From positions 1-25,372 of the forward strand of contig CAVJHW010000025.1 of assembly GCA_963649395.1 (NCBI GenBank): a DNA stretch of 25,372 bases, read 5' to 3'. The position numbers and the translations under genes are program-made. Positions within the stretch are counted from its first letter, which is position 1. Each line of letters begins with the position of its first letter. The notes below the pieces were generated by a model. The model was given only the letters and a program-made list of their open reading frames with translations. It did not search any database and had not been told where the DNA came from. Below are positions 1 through 7,870 of this stretch, in pieces. Source of the stretch: Scatomonas sp963649395 (lineage in GTDB: Bacteria > Bacillota > Clostridia > Lachnospirales > Lachnospiraceae).

Positions 1-3
1 TGA

Positions 4-432
4 ATCCAACTTAGAAACAACGATTTTTTTGTCTTAATTTATGGGTTCATTATAATTGGCATGATGAACACAGCGGATAGAAGTTTAGCTATGATTGATT
101 ATGCACTCCGTAGAAGATTCAGCTTCTTTGATATGGAACCTGGATTTGATTCGGAAGGCTTTATGAAATACCAGAAGAGCTTGAACAATGAAACTTTTGA
201 TTTGTTAATAGAAAAGGTAGTGGAGCTCAATCGAGAGATTGCTGCGGACAAATCTCTGGGTAAAGGTTTCTGCATTGGCCATAGCTATTTCTGCGGAGCC
301 AAAGAATGCACAACAGAATGGATGATGGATGTAGTAGATTTTGATATTCTTCCGATGCTGTCAGAGTATTGGTTTGATGACCAAAGCAAGGTACAGCGCT
401 GGGAGAATACGTTGCATGGTATATTTCAATGA
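4..432 (+). pseudogene. mcrB: McrB C-terminal fragment, 5' part missing or frameshifted
   Basis: McrB is the GTP-dependent AAA+ motor of the McrBC modified-cytosine restriction system. The visible part begins with IIIGMMNTADRS followed by MIDYALRRRF, the conserved sensor/arginine-finger block of the McrB AAA+ domain, and continues to a normal-looking C terminus ending in ENTLHGIFQ. An in-frame TGA at 1-3 lies only about 20 codons before this block. Walker A and Walker B, which must sit farther upstream, therefore cannot be in this frame. The stretch 4-60 is AT-rich and fits the family only in its last few residues. The first ATG is at 61 and has no good ribosome-binding site. The stop overlaps the mcrC start (ATGA), the usual mcrBC arrangement. 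Family assignment is firm. Whether the gene is a fragment or has a frameshift near the T-run at 24-30 needs the upstream sequence. Confidence 0.75.
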
Positions 433-1484
433 TTAAGGACAAGAGTATTTTAATAAAAAACATTTATTATATGCTGTCCTATGCATTTCAAACATTGAAT
501 CAATCCAAGTATGAGGATGTAGCAGTGGAGGAATTCGAGGACATGCAGAACCTCCTTGCTGCTATTCTGGCTAAGGGCATTGGCTTTCAATTAAAGCAAG
601 GCCTGTACAGAGAATACATAAATCGCCAGGAAAATTTATCCGTCATGCGAGGCAAGATCGATATGCCGGGAACGATACGAAATCGAATGGCGAGAAAGCA
701 GATCCTGACTTGCGAGTTTGATGAGCTTTCGGAAAATAATCTTCCCAATCAGGTATTGAAGACAACGGTCATGCTGCTGTTGAGGCATGGAAGTGTTAAG
801 GCAGAGTATAAGGATGATCTGAAAAAGAAAATGCTCTTCTTTTCAAATGTAGATACATTAGAGCCGACTACCATTAGATGGTCATCCATTCGCTTTCAGA
901 GGAATAATCAGAATGATCGAATGCTACTAAGTATCTGTCAGCTGATTATAGAGGGAATGCTTTTGACAACAGATAAAGGCGACTATAGAATGGCGACTTT
1001 TCTTGATGCGCAGAGGATGTGTCGTTTATATGAAAAATTTATTCTGGAGTACTATATAAAGCGTTATCCAAAGTTGTCCGTCAGCGCCTCTCAGATTCCG
1101 TGGTCACTGGATGATGGGATCGGGACAATGCTTCCGGTGATGCAGAGCGACATTCATCTGAGGAAGGGCAATACAGTACTGATTATCGATGCAAAGTACT
1201 ATAGCCATACGCTGCAGACTCAGTTTGATAAGCACACTGTACATTCCAACAATATGTATCAGATATTTACGTATGTAAAGAACCGTGATTATCAATTTGG
1301 CGAGGAGCATCACAAGGTTTCTGGCATGCTACTGTATGCAAAGACGGATGAAGAGATGCAACCAGACAATGTATATCAGATGCATGGTAACCAGATCACC
1401 GTCAGGACATTGGATTTGAATCTGCCATTTGCCGAGATTGCGGGGCAGCTGGATGATATTGTGAAATTACATTTTGGTTTGTGA
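429..1484 (+). CDS. mcrC: McrC, nuclease subunit of the McrBC restriction system
   Basis: 351 aa, a normal length for McrC. This subunit pairs with McrB and carries the nuclease that cuts DNA containing modified cytosine. The N-terminal half matches the family pattern (NIYYMLSYAF near residue 11, then a helical region containing MRGKID). The C-terminal third holds the PD-(D/E)xK-type core, with an Asp in MQSDIHL (about residue 238) and the DAK of LIIDAKYY (about 253-260). The start overlaps the preceding mcrB stop by ATGA, suggesting translational coupling. The reading frame is intact although its partner is broken in this window, so McrC is probably inactive unless another McrB exists. Base composition is clearly more AT-rich than the hydrogenase genes that follow, which suggests horizontal acquisition. 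Confidence 0.88.
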   Translation: MIKDKSILIKNIYYMLSYAFQTLNQSKYEDVAVEEFEDMQNLLAAILAKGIGFQLKQGLYREYINRQENLSVMRGKIDMPGTIRNRMARKQILTCEFDELSENNLPNQVLKTTVMLLLRHGSVKAEYKDDLKKKMLFFSNVDTLEPTTIRWSSIRFQRNNQNDRMLLSICQLIIEGMLLTTDKGDYRMATFLDAQRMCRLYEKFILEYYIKRYPKLSVSASQIPWSLDDGIGTMLPVMQSDIHLRKGNTVLIIDAKYYSHTLQTQFDKHTVHSNNMYQIFTYVKNRDYQFGEEHHKVSGMLLYAKTDEEMQPDNVYQMHGNQITVRTLDLNLPFAEIAGQLDDIVKLHFGL

Positions 1485-1545
1485 TTGACGAATCTGCGGC
1501 GCTGCAAAACGCGTGGCAATACATGAATGGATTTGTGAAAAGTGA

Positions 1546-1574
1546 TTGAAACAGGAGGATAATTCTGTTACAAT
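1546..1574 (+). promoter_or_regulatory. Predicted sigma-A promoter of the hydCBA operon
   Basis: TTGAAA at 1546-1551 and TACAAT at 1569-1574 are separated by exactly 17 bases. The element is about 50 bases before the hydC start. A clear ribosome-binding site (AAAAGGAG, 1606-1613) follows. No convincing Rex-type palindrome was seen. Confidence 0.65.
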
Positions 1575-1622
1575 TAGTATAAATTTGCTGAACAAAGAAC
1601 ATAGGAAAAGGAGTAGTGACAA

Positions 1623-2105
1623 ATGCTGGACCAGTCTTACTACCGGAAAGCGGATGAAATCATCGAGCGCTATGGAAGAACATCGGCGTCTTTGATTCCC
1701 ATTATGCAGGATATTCAGGAGGAATATCGATATCTGCCGGGAGAATTGCTTTCCTACGTTGCGGAGGAAATCGGAGTTACAGAGGCTAAGGCATACAGCG
1801 TTGCGACCTTTTACGAGAATTTTTCCTTTGAGGCAAAGGGAAAATATATTATTAAGGTCTGTGACGGAACGGCCTGTCATGTGCGCAAATCCATGCCGGT
1901 GTTGGAGGCACTGTACAAGAAGCTGGGTTTAAGTAAGAAGAAACACACTACGGACGATATGTTATTTACCATTGAGACAGTTTCCTGTCTGGGCGCCTGT
2001 GGCCTTGCACCGACTATGATGGTGAATGAAGAGGTTCATCCCAGAATGACCCCGGAGAAAGCGGAGGAATTAATCGACCGATTAAGAGGAGGTGACAAGG
2101 AATGA
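1623..2105 (+). CDS. hydC: NADH-linked [FeFe]-hydrogenase gamma subunit, NuoE-like
   Basis: 160 aa NuoE/HydC-type protein with a thioredoxin-like fold carrying one [2Fe-2S] cluster. The four ligands are visible as C80 and C85 (CDGTAC) and C122 and C126 (CLGAC). A helical N-terminal segment (IIERYGRTSASLIPIMQDIQ) is typical of the family. It is the smallest subunit of the soluble trimeric hydrogenase and passes electrons between the flavin subunit and the rest of the complex. The start is chosen from AAAAGGAG 9 bases upstream. Its stop overlaps the hydB start (ATGA), so the two subunits are probably translationally coupled. The operon order hydC-hydB-hydA is common for electron-bifurcating hydrogenases of Clostridia. 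Confidence 0.92.
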   Translation: MLDQSYYRKADEIIERYGRTSASLIPIMQDIQEEYRYLPGELLSYVAEEIGVTEAKAYSVATFYENFSFEAKGKYIIKVCDGTACHVRKSMPVLEALYKKLGLSKKKHTTDDMLFTIETVSCLGACGLAPTMMVNEEVHPRMTPEKAEELIDRLRGGDKE

Positions 2106-4087
2106 TCAAAACAAGAGAAGATTTGTCGGCACTCCGGGAGGCCGTCCAGGAGAAGCTGCAGGCTTATGCTTGTCGCATCCTTGTCTGCTCCGGTACCGGA
2201 TGTATCGCCACCGGCTCGGAGAAGATCTATGAGAGATTTCGGGAGATTTGCCAGGATACCCCGGGGGTAGTGCTGGAATTTGCCCCCCATGACCAGGAAC
2301 AGGATGGGAGCGGGGAAGACAGGTTGGTGCAAGAGGAGCAGGCGGAGGAAGCTGTGCCGGGAACCTCGGAGGAAGAACCGGATCTGCCGGGGGAGACCAA
2401 GGATCCGCTGCTGGGTGTGAAGAAGACCGGCTGCCAGGGAATCTGTGAGCTGGGGCCCCTGGTTCGGATTCAGAAGGGGGACCGAGTCATCCAGTATACC
2501 AAGGTTCAGGAGGCAGACTGTCAGGAGATTTTTGACGAAAGTGTCATAGGGGATCAAGTGGTTCAAAGACTTCTCTATAGCCAGAAGGGTCGGGTGTATG
2601 AGAAACCGGAGGAGATTCCCTTTATTGCTAAGCAGACCCGCCTTGTCTTGGAGAACTGCGGGCGTTTCGATGCGGAGTCTTTGGAGGAGTATGTGGCTAG
2701 TGGCGGACTGCAGGCTTTGGAAAAGGCTCTCTATGAGATGACCCCGGAGGAGATCATTGAGACGGTAGACCAATCCGGACTGCGTGGCCGTGGGGGCGGC
2801 GGCTTTCCGGCAGGCAGGAAGTGGAAGCAGGTAGCTCGTCAAAAGGAGAAACAGAGATATCTGGTCTGCAACGGAGATGAGGGAGATCCGGGAGCCTTCA
2901 TGGATGGTTCTGTCATGGAGGGGGATCCCTATCGGCTGATTGAGGGTATGATGCTGGCTGCCTATGCCGTGAAGGCGGAGAATGGGTATATTTACGTGAG
3001 AGCCGAGTACCCCATGTCGGTCAAGCGTCTCCGTCATGCTATCGCAGAATTGGAAAAGGCCGGACTTCTGGGGGATCATATCCTTGGAACGGACTTTTGC
3101 TTCCATATGCATATTAATCGGGGCGCAGGCGCCTTCGTCTGTGGAGAGGGTTCCGCCCTTACCGCCTCCATTGAGGGCAATCGAGGTATGCCCCGGGTAA
3201 AGCCTCCTCGTACGGTAGAGAAGGGTCTGTGGGCGAAGCCTACGGTCTTGAATAATGTAGAGACCTTTGCCAATGTTCCCAAAATCCTGCTCCATGGCGC
3301 AGACTGGTATCGTTCCATCGGTACTGTAGGCAGTCCGGGAACTAAGACCTTCTCCCTGACCGGTGCGATTGAGAATACAGGTCTGATCGAGGTTCCCATG
3401 GGTACTACCCTGCGGGAAATTATTTTTGACATCGGCGGCGGTGTGAAGGATGGCAGCCAATTTAAGGCGGTTCAGATCGGAGGTCCCTCCGGCGGCTGTC
3501 TGACAGAAGAACATCTGGATGTACCCCTGGACTTTGACTCGGTGAAGAAATACGGGGCCATCGTGGGTTCCGGCGGTTTGGTTGTTATGGATGAGCATAC
3601 CTGCATGGTGGAGGTTGCCCGTTTCTTCATGAGCTTCACCCAGCGGGAATCCTGCGGCAAATGTGTTCCCTGCCGGGAGGGCACCAAACGGATGCTGGAG
3701 ATTCTGGAGAAGATTGTGGCCGGGAAGGGGCAGATGGAGGATCTGGATCGTCTGCAGGAATTGGCTGAGATGGTGAAGAGCATGGCTTTGTGTGGCCTGG
3801 GTAAGAGTGCCCCTCTTCCGGTTTTGTCTACCCTGAAGCTTTTCCGTCATGAATACGAAGAGCATATCAGGGACCATAAGTGTCGGGCCAAGGTCTGCGA
3901 TGCCATGAAGCAATATAAGATTCATCCGGATCTTTGCCGTGGTTGTTCCAAGTGTGCCAAGAATTGTCCGGTTCAGGCAATTACGGGTGAGTTGAAGAAA
4001 TGTTATCACATTGATCCCAATATTTGTATCCATTGCGGCGCTTGCAAAGAGAATTGTGCATTTGATGCGATCTATATTGAGGATTAA
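2102..4087 (+). CDS. hydB: NADH-linked [FeFe]-hydrogenase beta subunit, NuoF-like
   Basis: 661 aa flavoprotein that binds FMN and NAD(H) and is the core of electron bifurcation in HydABC complexes. Domains in order: N-terminal thioredoxin-like [2Fe-2S] domain (C29, C34, C111, C115); FMN/NADH domain with GRGGGGFPAGRKWK at about 228-241 and CNGDEGDPGAF at about 256-266; NuoF-type [4Fe-4S] site SCGKCVPCREGT near 517-528 with a further Cys in ALCGLG; and a C-terminal two-cluster ferredoxin domain (CRGCSKCAKNCP and CIHCGACKENC) within the last 50 residues. The C-terminal ferredoxin domain separates HydB from respiratory NuoF. Unusually, residues about 61-102 of the N-terminal domain form an acidic, low-complexity insertion between the two halves of the [2Fe-2S] site. 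Assignment as HydB is firm; bifurcating activity is inferred from subunit composition. Confidence 0.93.
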   Translation: MIKTREDLSALREAVQEKLQAYACRILVCSGTGCIATGSEKIYERFREICQDTPGVVLEFAPHDQEQDGSGEDRLVQEEQAEEAVPGTSEEEPDLPGETKDPLLGVKKTGCQGICELGPLVRIQKGDRVIQYTKVQEADCQEIFDESVIGDQVVQRLLYSQKGRVYEKPEEIPFIAKQTRLVLENCGRFDAESLEEYVASGGLQALEKALYEMTPEEIIETVDQSGLRGRGGGGFPAGRKWKQVARQKEKQRYLVCNGDEGDPGAFMDGSVMEGDPYRLIEGMMLAAYAVKAENGYIYVRAEYPMSVKRLRHAIAELEKAGLLGDHILGTDFCFHMHINRGAGAFVCGEGSALTASIEGNRGMPRVKPPRTVEKGLWAKPTVLNNVETFANVPKILLHGADWYRSIGTVGSPGTKTFSLTGAIENTGLIEVPMGTTLREIIFDIGGGVKDGSQFKAVQIGGPSGGCLTEEHLDVPLDFDSVKKYGAIVGSGGLVVMDEHTCMVEVARFFMSFTQRESCGKCVPCREGTKRMLEILEKIVAGKGQMEDLDRLQELAEMVKSMALCGLGKSAPLPVLSTLKLFRHEYEEHIRDHKCRAKVCDAMKQYKIHPDLCRGCSKCAKNCPVQAITGELKKCYHIDPNICIHCGACKENCAFDAIYIED

Positions 4088-4100
4088 GGGAGGTGACATT

Positions 4101-5789
4101 ATGGGAACAATGACAATTGACGGCAGAAAAGTAGAATTTACCGAAGAAAAGAATGTATTGTCAGTCATTCGCAAGGCCGGTATCAACATTCCCACTCTGT
4201 GTTACCATTCGGAGGTGTCTACCTTTGGCGCCTGTCGTCTGTGCACGGTGGAGGATGAGAAGGGACATACTTTTGCCTCCTGTTCGGAAGAACCCCGAGA
4301 TGGCATGGTGGTCTATACCAATACCGGTAAATTGAAAAAGTATAGAAAATTAATCGTGGAGCTGCTCCTGGCAGCCCATTGCAGGGATTGTACCACCTGT
4401 GTCAAGAGCGGGGAGTGTGATCTGCAGCAGCTGGCCCACCGGCTGGGAATCCTGGATATCCGTTTCCAGAATACAAGAGAACACAAGGAGCTGGATGTCA
4501 GCTCACCGGCTATCATTCGGGATCCCAATAAGTGTATTCTGTGCGGGGACTGTGTCCGCGCTTGTGAAGAGCTGCAAGGGATTGGGGCTCTGGGCTTCGC
4601 CTTCCGGGGAACGGATGCCATGGTGATGCCAGCCTTTGATAAGAAGCTGTCCCAGACGGATTGTGTGGGATGCGGACAGTGCCGGGTATATTGCCCCACT
4701 GGCGCCATCAGTATCCATTCCAATATCGACCAGGTTTGGGATGCTTTGGCAGATCCGGAGGTTCGGGTCATCGCCCAGGTGGCACCGGCGGTTCGTGTCG
4801 CTATCGGGGATTCCTTTGGCCTTCCCAAGGGGAAGAGCGTCATGGGCAAAACGGTGAATGTCCTGCACCGCATGGGCTTTGATGAGGTCTATGACACTGC
4901 ATTTTCTGCTGACCTAACGGTCATGGAGGAATCAGCGGAATTCCTGAATCGCTTGGAGTCTGGCAGAAAGCTGCCTATCCTGACCTCCTGCTGCCCGGCC
5001 TGGGTGAAGTTTGTATGTGATCATTATCCGGAATATAAGGAGAATCTGTCTACCTGCCGATCTCCCCAGGGGATGCTGTCAGCGATCACCAAGGAATGGT
5101 ACAGGGATCCCAAGCGCTCCGGGGGTAAAAGGACGGTGATGGTTTCTATCATGCCCTGCACGGCTAAGAAAATGGAGGCAAAACGTCCCAACAGCTTTAC
5201 CCGGGGAGAGCAGGATACAGATTATGTGATCACGACGACTGAGTTGATCCGAATGATCAAGAATTCCGGAATTGATTTTGCCTCCTTGGATCCGGAAGCT
5301 AGTGATGTACCCTTCGGTTTGGGGTCCGGCGGCGGCATTCTCTTTGGTGTGACAGGAGGAGTGACAGAGGCGGTTCTTCGACGTCTGATTCCAGAGCATA
5401 ATAAGGCAGCCCTGGAGGCTATCGCCCAATGTGGGGTTCGCGGGGAGGACCAGATTAAGGAATTTACCATCCCCTACCAGGGTCAGGAGATCCGGGTCTG
5501 CGTATGCAGCGGACTGGCCAAGGCCAGAGAAGTGATGGAAAAAGTCAAAAGCGGACAAGCCCAGTATCATCTGATCGAGGTCATGGCTTGCCGCCGCGGC
5601 TGTGTTATGGGCGGAGGACAACCCCCCAGAGCCGGCATCCATACCCGGGAAGCCCGTATGGAGGGAATCTACCGGGCAGACAGCGTAGCTGTGATCAAGA
5701 AACCCGATGAAAATCCCATGATGCAGTCCCTATATGAGGGATTCCTGAAGGGAAAGACCCACGAGCTTTTACACAATAGCCGATATTAA
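4101..5789 (+). CDS. hydA: [FeFe]-hydrogenase catalytic alpha subunit
   Basis: 562 aa. HydA makes or oxidises H2 at the H-cluster. All three H-cluster motifs are present: TSCCPAW (295-301), MPCTAKKME (351-359) and EVMACRRGC with GGGQP (493-508). Upstream are a plant-type [2Fe-2S] domain (C34, C45, C48, C61), a His-ligated [4Fe-4S] site (H93, C97, C100, C106) and two [4Fe-4S] sites (C145-C155 and C188-C198). The second Cys of TSCCP, used in proton transfer in active enzymes, is kept, so this is a catalytic rather than clearly sensory hydrogenase. It lacks the extra C-terminal [2Fe-2S] domain of Thermotoga HydA. The start at 4101 is preferred to an upstream ATG at 4011, which lies inside hydB: GGGAGGTGA (4088-4096) precedes 4101, and homology starts there. 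Confidence 0.95.
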   Translation: MGTMTIDGRKVEFTEEKNVLSVIRKAGINIPTLCYHSEVSTFGACRLCTVEDEKGHTFASCSEEPRDGMVVYTNTGKLKKYRKLIVELLLAAHCRDCTTCVKSGECDLQQLAHRLGILDIRFQNTREHKELDVSSPAIIRDPNKCILCGDCVRACEELQGIGALGFAFRGTDAMVMPAFDKKLSQTDCVGCGQCRVYCPTGAISIHSNIDQVWDALADPEVRVIAQVAPAVRVAIGDSFGLPKGKSVMGKTVNVLHRMGFDEVYDTAFSADLTVMEESAEFLNRLESGRKLPILTSCCPAWVKFVCDHYPEYKENLSTCRSPQGMLSAITKEWYRDPKRSGGKRTVMVSIMPCTAKKMEAKRPNSFTRGEQDTDYVITTTELIRMIKNSGIDFASLDPEASDVPFGLGSGGGILFGVTGGVTEAVLRRLIPEHNKAALEAIAQCGVRGEDQIKEFTIPYQGQEIRVCVCSGLAKAREVMEKVKSGQAQYHLIEVMACRRGCVMGGGQPPRAGIHTREARMEGIYRADSVAVIKKPDENPMMQSLYEGFLKGKTHELLHNSRY

Positions 5790-5803
5790 AGGAATGAGAT
5801 TCG

Positions 5804-5839
5804 AAAAGAGGTGACAGATGCGAGTCTGCCACCTCTTTT
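5804..5839 (+). terminator. Intrinsic terminator of the hydCBA operon
   Basis: A near-perfect hairpin: AAAAGAGGTG pairs with CACCTCTTTT, extended inward by CAGA/TCTG across one mismatch, with loop TGCGAG. It starts 15 bases after the hydA stop. A-tracts and T-tracts on both sides allow it to act in both directions. Confidence 0.85.
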
Positions 5840-6177
5840 CCGGTCTAACCCTCTATGAAATCCTTGCACTTTTCCTCTATGGGATGACTTACATGGGTGA
5901 CAGCTTGATCATGCTGTCGGGAAGTAGGTTAGAGAAGATATTGGAAAGGTTGACAGAGAACCATCTGTATTTTAACCTGATCGGAACGATTCTCTTTATG
6001 GTGGTATTTTACAGCATCAACAGCTTCGTGCATTTTGATTTTCTCAGCCATCTGGTTCCTGTGGCGGGGATTGCCGTGATACACAGTCTCTTCAATGTCG
6101 GATGCGCAATCCTACTCTTCCCCTTTGGAAATGGCCTGGTTAAGCTGGCTACCATTATTCCAGGGAAGATGCCCAAA
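5840..6177 (+). pseudogene. Remnant of a Na/Pi-cotransporter (NptA family) with internal deletion
   Basis: The translation from about 5848 reads LYEILALFLYGMTYMGDSL, then LSGSRLEKILERLTENH. This matches the first transmembrane helix and following segment of bacterial Na/Pi-cotransporter family proteins. It then jumps directly to IGTILFMVVFYSINSF and IAVIHSLFNVGCAILLFPF, which belong near the end of the membrane domain (the conserved H-x-LFN helix). Most of the transporter core and the C-terminal PhoU-like domain are missing. No genuine start is present: the only upstream ATG (5818) lies in the loop of the hydA terminator. Past about 6177 the frame runs into sequence antisense to the MATE gene. 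This is best read as a decayed gene with a deletion of roughly 150-200 codons. A functional miniature membrane protein is less likely. Confidence 0.6.
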
Positions 6178-6216
6178 GGGGGATCGAGATCTATGCCGAT
6201 GAATTCGGAACCCGCT

Positions 6217-7578
6217 TCAATGTGGTTTCCCCGAGGCTTTTTTACTTTTGCCCTGGATCAGGGAAAAGGCGATGACACAGATGATGACGGAGACCAGGGA
6301 GCCTGTGGCCGTAGCCAGTCCCATGGGAAAGAGGCTGGTGGGAAAGAGCTTGGAGGTCAGGTAGACACCGGGAACCCGCACCAAGGCAATGGCTATGATG
6401 TTATGAAGGAAGGAGAGACCGGATTTCCCGCAGGCGCAGAAGTAGCCGCTGAAGCTGAAATGGATACCGGCAAAAATGCAATCCCAGATATAGCCCCGAA
6501 GGTACTGCCCACCCAGACGTACCACCTCTGCTCCGCTGGCATTTCCCTTATCTGTGAAAAGAGAAACCACAGGTTCAGCCGCAAATTGCATGAGAATGGA
6601 TACCAGAATTCCGAAGGTTACGGCGATGGCAAGGGCATATCCCAGAGTTTGAACGGCTCGTTTGGGCTTCCCGGCTCCGATATTCTGTGCTCCCAAGGCA
6701 GAAACTGTGGAGAGCATGGAGGAGGGGACTAGGAAGAGAAAACTGATGATTTTTTCTACAATGCCTACTGCAGCTGCATCGTTTAGCCCTCTTTGGTTGG
6801 CAATGATGGTAATGAGGATGAAAGCTACCTGAATCAGACCATCCTGCAGGGCAATCGGAAGACCGATTCCCAAAATCCGCTTCGTTACAGGACCACAGGG
6901 TTTGAAATCACTTTTCTGCAGGGAGATGCTCCTGCGCTTCCGGATCACCAGGAGGGAGACAAGGACGCTGATGGCCTGGGAAAGTACCGTGCCCAGGGCA
7001 GCACCGGCTGGCCCGATATGCATAACCCCCATAAAGAGATAATCCAGCCCGATATTGGCAGCGCAGGCTACGGCAATGAAGTACATGGGACTTTTGCTGT
7101 CTCCCATTCCTCGGAAAATGGAGCTGATGATGTTGTAGGCTGTGATGAAGGGGATACCCAGGAAGCAGATGGTGAGATAGGATACGGTTCCCTCCACAGC
7201 CTCCGCCGGAGTGGACATGATGGAGACGATGGGTCTCACCAGAAGAAGGAGAAGAGCCATCAAGGCCACCGCCACCACCATAAACAGAGTTACGGTATTG
7301 CCTACATCCCGGGCAGCCCGCCGACGATCTCCGGCACCGATGGCCTGCCCGATGCTGACGGTGGTTCCCATGGCCAGTCCTACAATCATAACGGTCAGCA
7401 TATGCATCACTTGAGAACCGATGGAGACGGCAGTGGTACTGGCAACCCCCTCGAACTGTCCGATGATAAAAAGATCGGCCATGCCATAGAGGGTCTGCAG
7501 GAAATAAGATAAGAGGTAAGGAAGAGAGAAGAGAAGGACATTCCTGCATACGCTGCCGGTGGTAAGATTTCTTTCCAT
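6217..7578 (-). CDS. MATE family multidrug/Na+ antiporter
   Basis: 453 aa integral membrane protein with about 12 hydrophobic helices in two related halves. Family signatures are seen near residues 20-40 (LPYLLSYFLQTLYGMADLFI), in QAIGAGDRRRAARD (about 78-91), and repeated in the second half as GAQNIGAGKPKRA. MATE proteins export cationic compounds using a Na+ or H+ gradient; the substrate cannot be told from sequence. The start is supported by GGAAAGG upstream on the minus strand. The gene stands alone between the hydrogenase and methylene-THF reductase operons and is read toward the Na/Pi transporter fossil. The MerR-type promoter about 95 bases upstream suggests drug- or metabolite-inducible expression, but no MerR regulator gene lies in the window. 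Confidence 0.92.
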   Translation of the reverse strand: MERNLTTGSVCRNVLLFSLPYLLSYFLQTLYGMADLFIIGQFEGVASTTAVSIGSQVMHMLTVMIVGLAMGTTVSIGQAIGAGDRRRAARDVGNTVTLFMVVAVALMALLLLLVRPIVSIMSTPAEAVEGTVSYLTICFLGIPFITAYNIISSIFRGMGDSKSPMYFIAVACAANIGLDYLFMGVMHIGPAGAALGTVLSQAISVLVSLLVIRKRRSISLQKSDFKPCGPVTKRILGIGLPIALQDGLIQVAFILITIIANQRGLNDAAAVGIVEKIISFLFLVPSSMLSTVSALGAQNIGAGKPKRAVQTLGYALAIAVTFGILVSILMQFAAEPVVSLFTDKGNASGAEVVRLGGQYLRGYIWDCIFAGIHFSFSGYFCACGKSGLSFLHNIIAIALVRVPGVYLTSKLFPTSLFPMGLATATGSLVSVIICVIAFSLIQGKSKKASGKPH

Positions 7579-7619
7579 GTTGTTTCAGCCTTTCCGTTTG
7601 GAATATTGGTTATAGTGTC

Positions 7620-7651
7620 AAAAGCCCCGCGAGAACCCTCATAGAGGGGGC
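7620..7651 (-). terminator. Possible attenuator hairpin in the MATE leader
   Basis: On the minus strand, GCCCC pairs with GGGGC and is followed directly by TTTT. A smaller CCTC/GAGG pair lies inside the loop. It sits between the MerR-type promoter and the MATE start, so it would be transcribed in the leader. The stem is short and the T-tract has only four bases, so attenuation is a guess. Confidence 0.3.
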
Positions 7652-7670
7652 AGATGCAAACACCCAGTAT

Positions 7671-7701
7671 TTATTAAACGCTCCAATAGAGTGCAAGTCA
7701 A
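7671..7701 (-). promoter_or_regulatory. MerR-type promoter with 19-bp spacer for the MATE gene
   Basis: On the minus strand, TTGACT (7701-7696) and TAATAA (7676-7671) are separated by 19 bases rather than 17. The spacer carries an imperfect dyad, CACTC-TATTG-GAGCG. A long spacer overlaid with a dyad is the hallmark of promoters remodelled by MerR-family activators, which commonly control multidrug exporters. Confidence 0.6.
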
Positions 7702-7769
7702 GGGGAATGTGTACTGAATTTCATACAAGAAAGAAACCACATTAGAGGCTGGAATAGTCATATTGCCTA

Positions 7770-7778
7770 TGGTATAAT
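7770..7778 (+). promoter_or_regulatory. Extended -10 promoter of the metV-rnfC operon
   Basis: TGGTATAAT contains a consensus TATAAT (7773-7778) and the TGn extension. No good -35 hexamer is seen at 16-18 bases upstream, which fits an extended -10 promoter. It lies about 105 bases before the first gene. Confidence 0.5.
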
Positions 7779-7870
7779 GAGCAGGTAGAGTAGAGAAGGG
7801 TTGAGCACTGCCTCGGCAGCCCCAGGGACGAGCCGAAGAAGTTTGACAGCCTGATGTTCATAAAACCTAG
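7779..7870 (+). other. Structured 5' leader of unknown class
   Basis: About 90 transcribed bases precede the first gene of the operon and contain no usable ORF. CTGC-CTCG-GCAG forms a tetraloop hairpin (about 7810-7821), GGG/CCC can close around it, and TCGGC can pair alternatively with GCCGA downstream. CAGG (about 7782) can pair with CCTG (about 7850) to close a multi-branched structure. I could not match it to the THF, ZTP, cobalamin, glycine or SAM riboswitch consensus. It may simply be an untranslated leader. Confidence 0.3.

Noticed and set aside
4011..4100. Upstream start for hydA
   Set aside because: It lies inside the ferredoxin domain of hydB, lacks a ribosome-binding site and adds residues outside the family; 4101 has GGGAGGTGA in front.
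2036..4195. A 719-codon open frame antisense to hydB
   Set aside because: It is opposite a clearly conserved hydB, its translation is His/Leu/Thr-rich with no recognisable domain, and it has no ribosome-binding site. It is explained by the codon bias of the real gene.
5818..6732. A 304-codon plus-strand open frame after hydA taken as one gene
   Set aside because: Its ATG is in the loop of the hydA terminator and its second half is antisense to the MATE gene. Only 5840-6177 has protein similarity, so it is listed as a transporter remnant.
6793..7512. 239-codon plus-strand frame within the MATE region
   Set aside because: Gly/Asp/His-rich translation typical of a shadow frame opposite a membrane protein gene.
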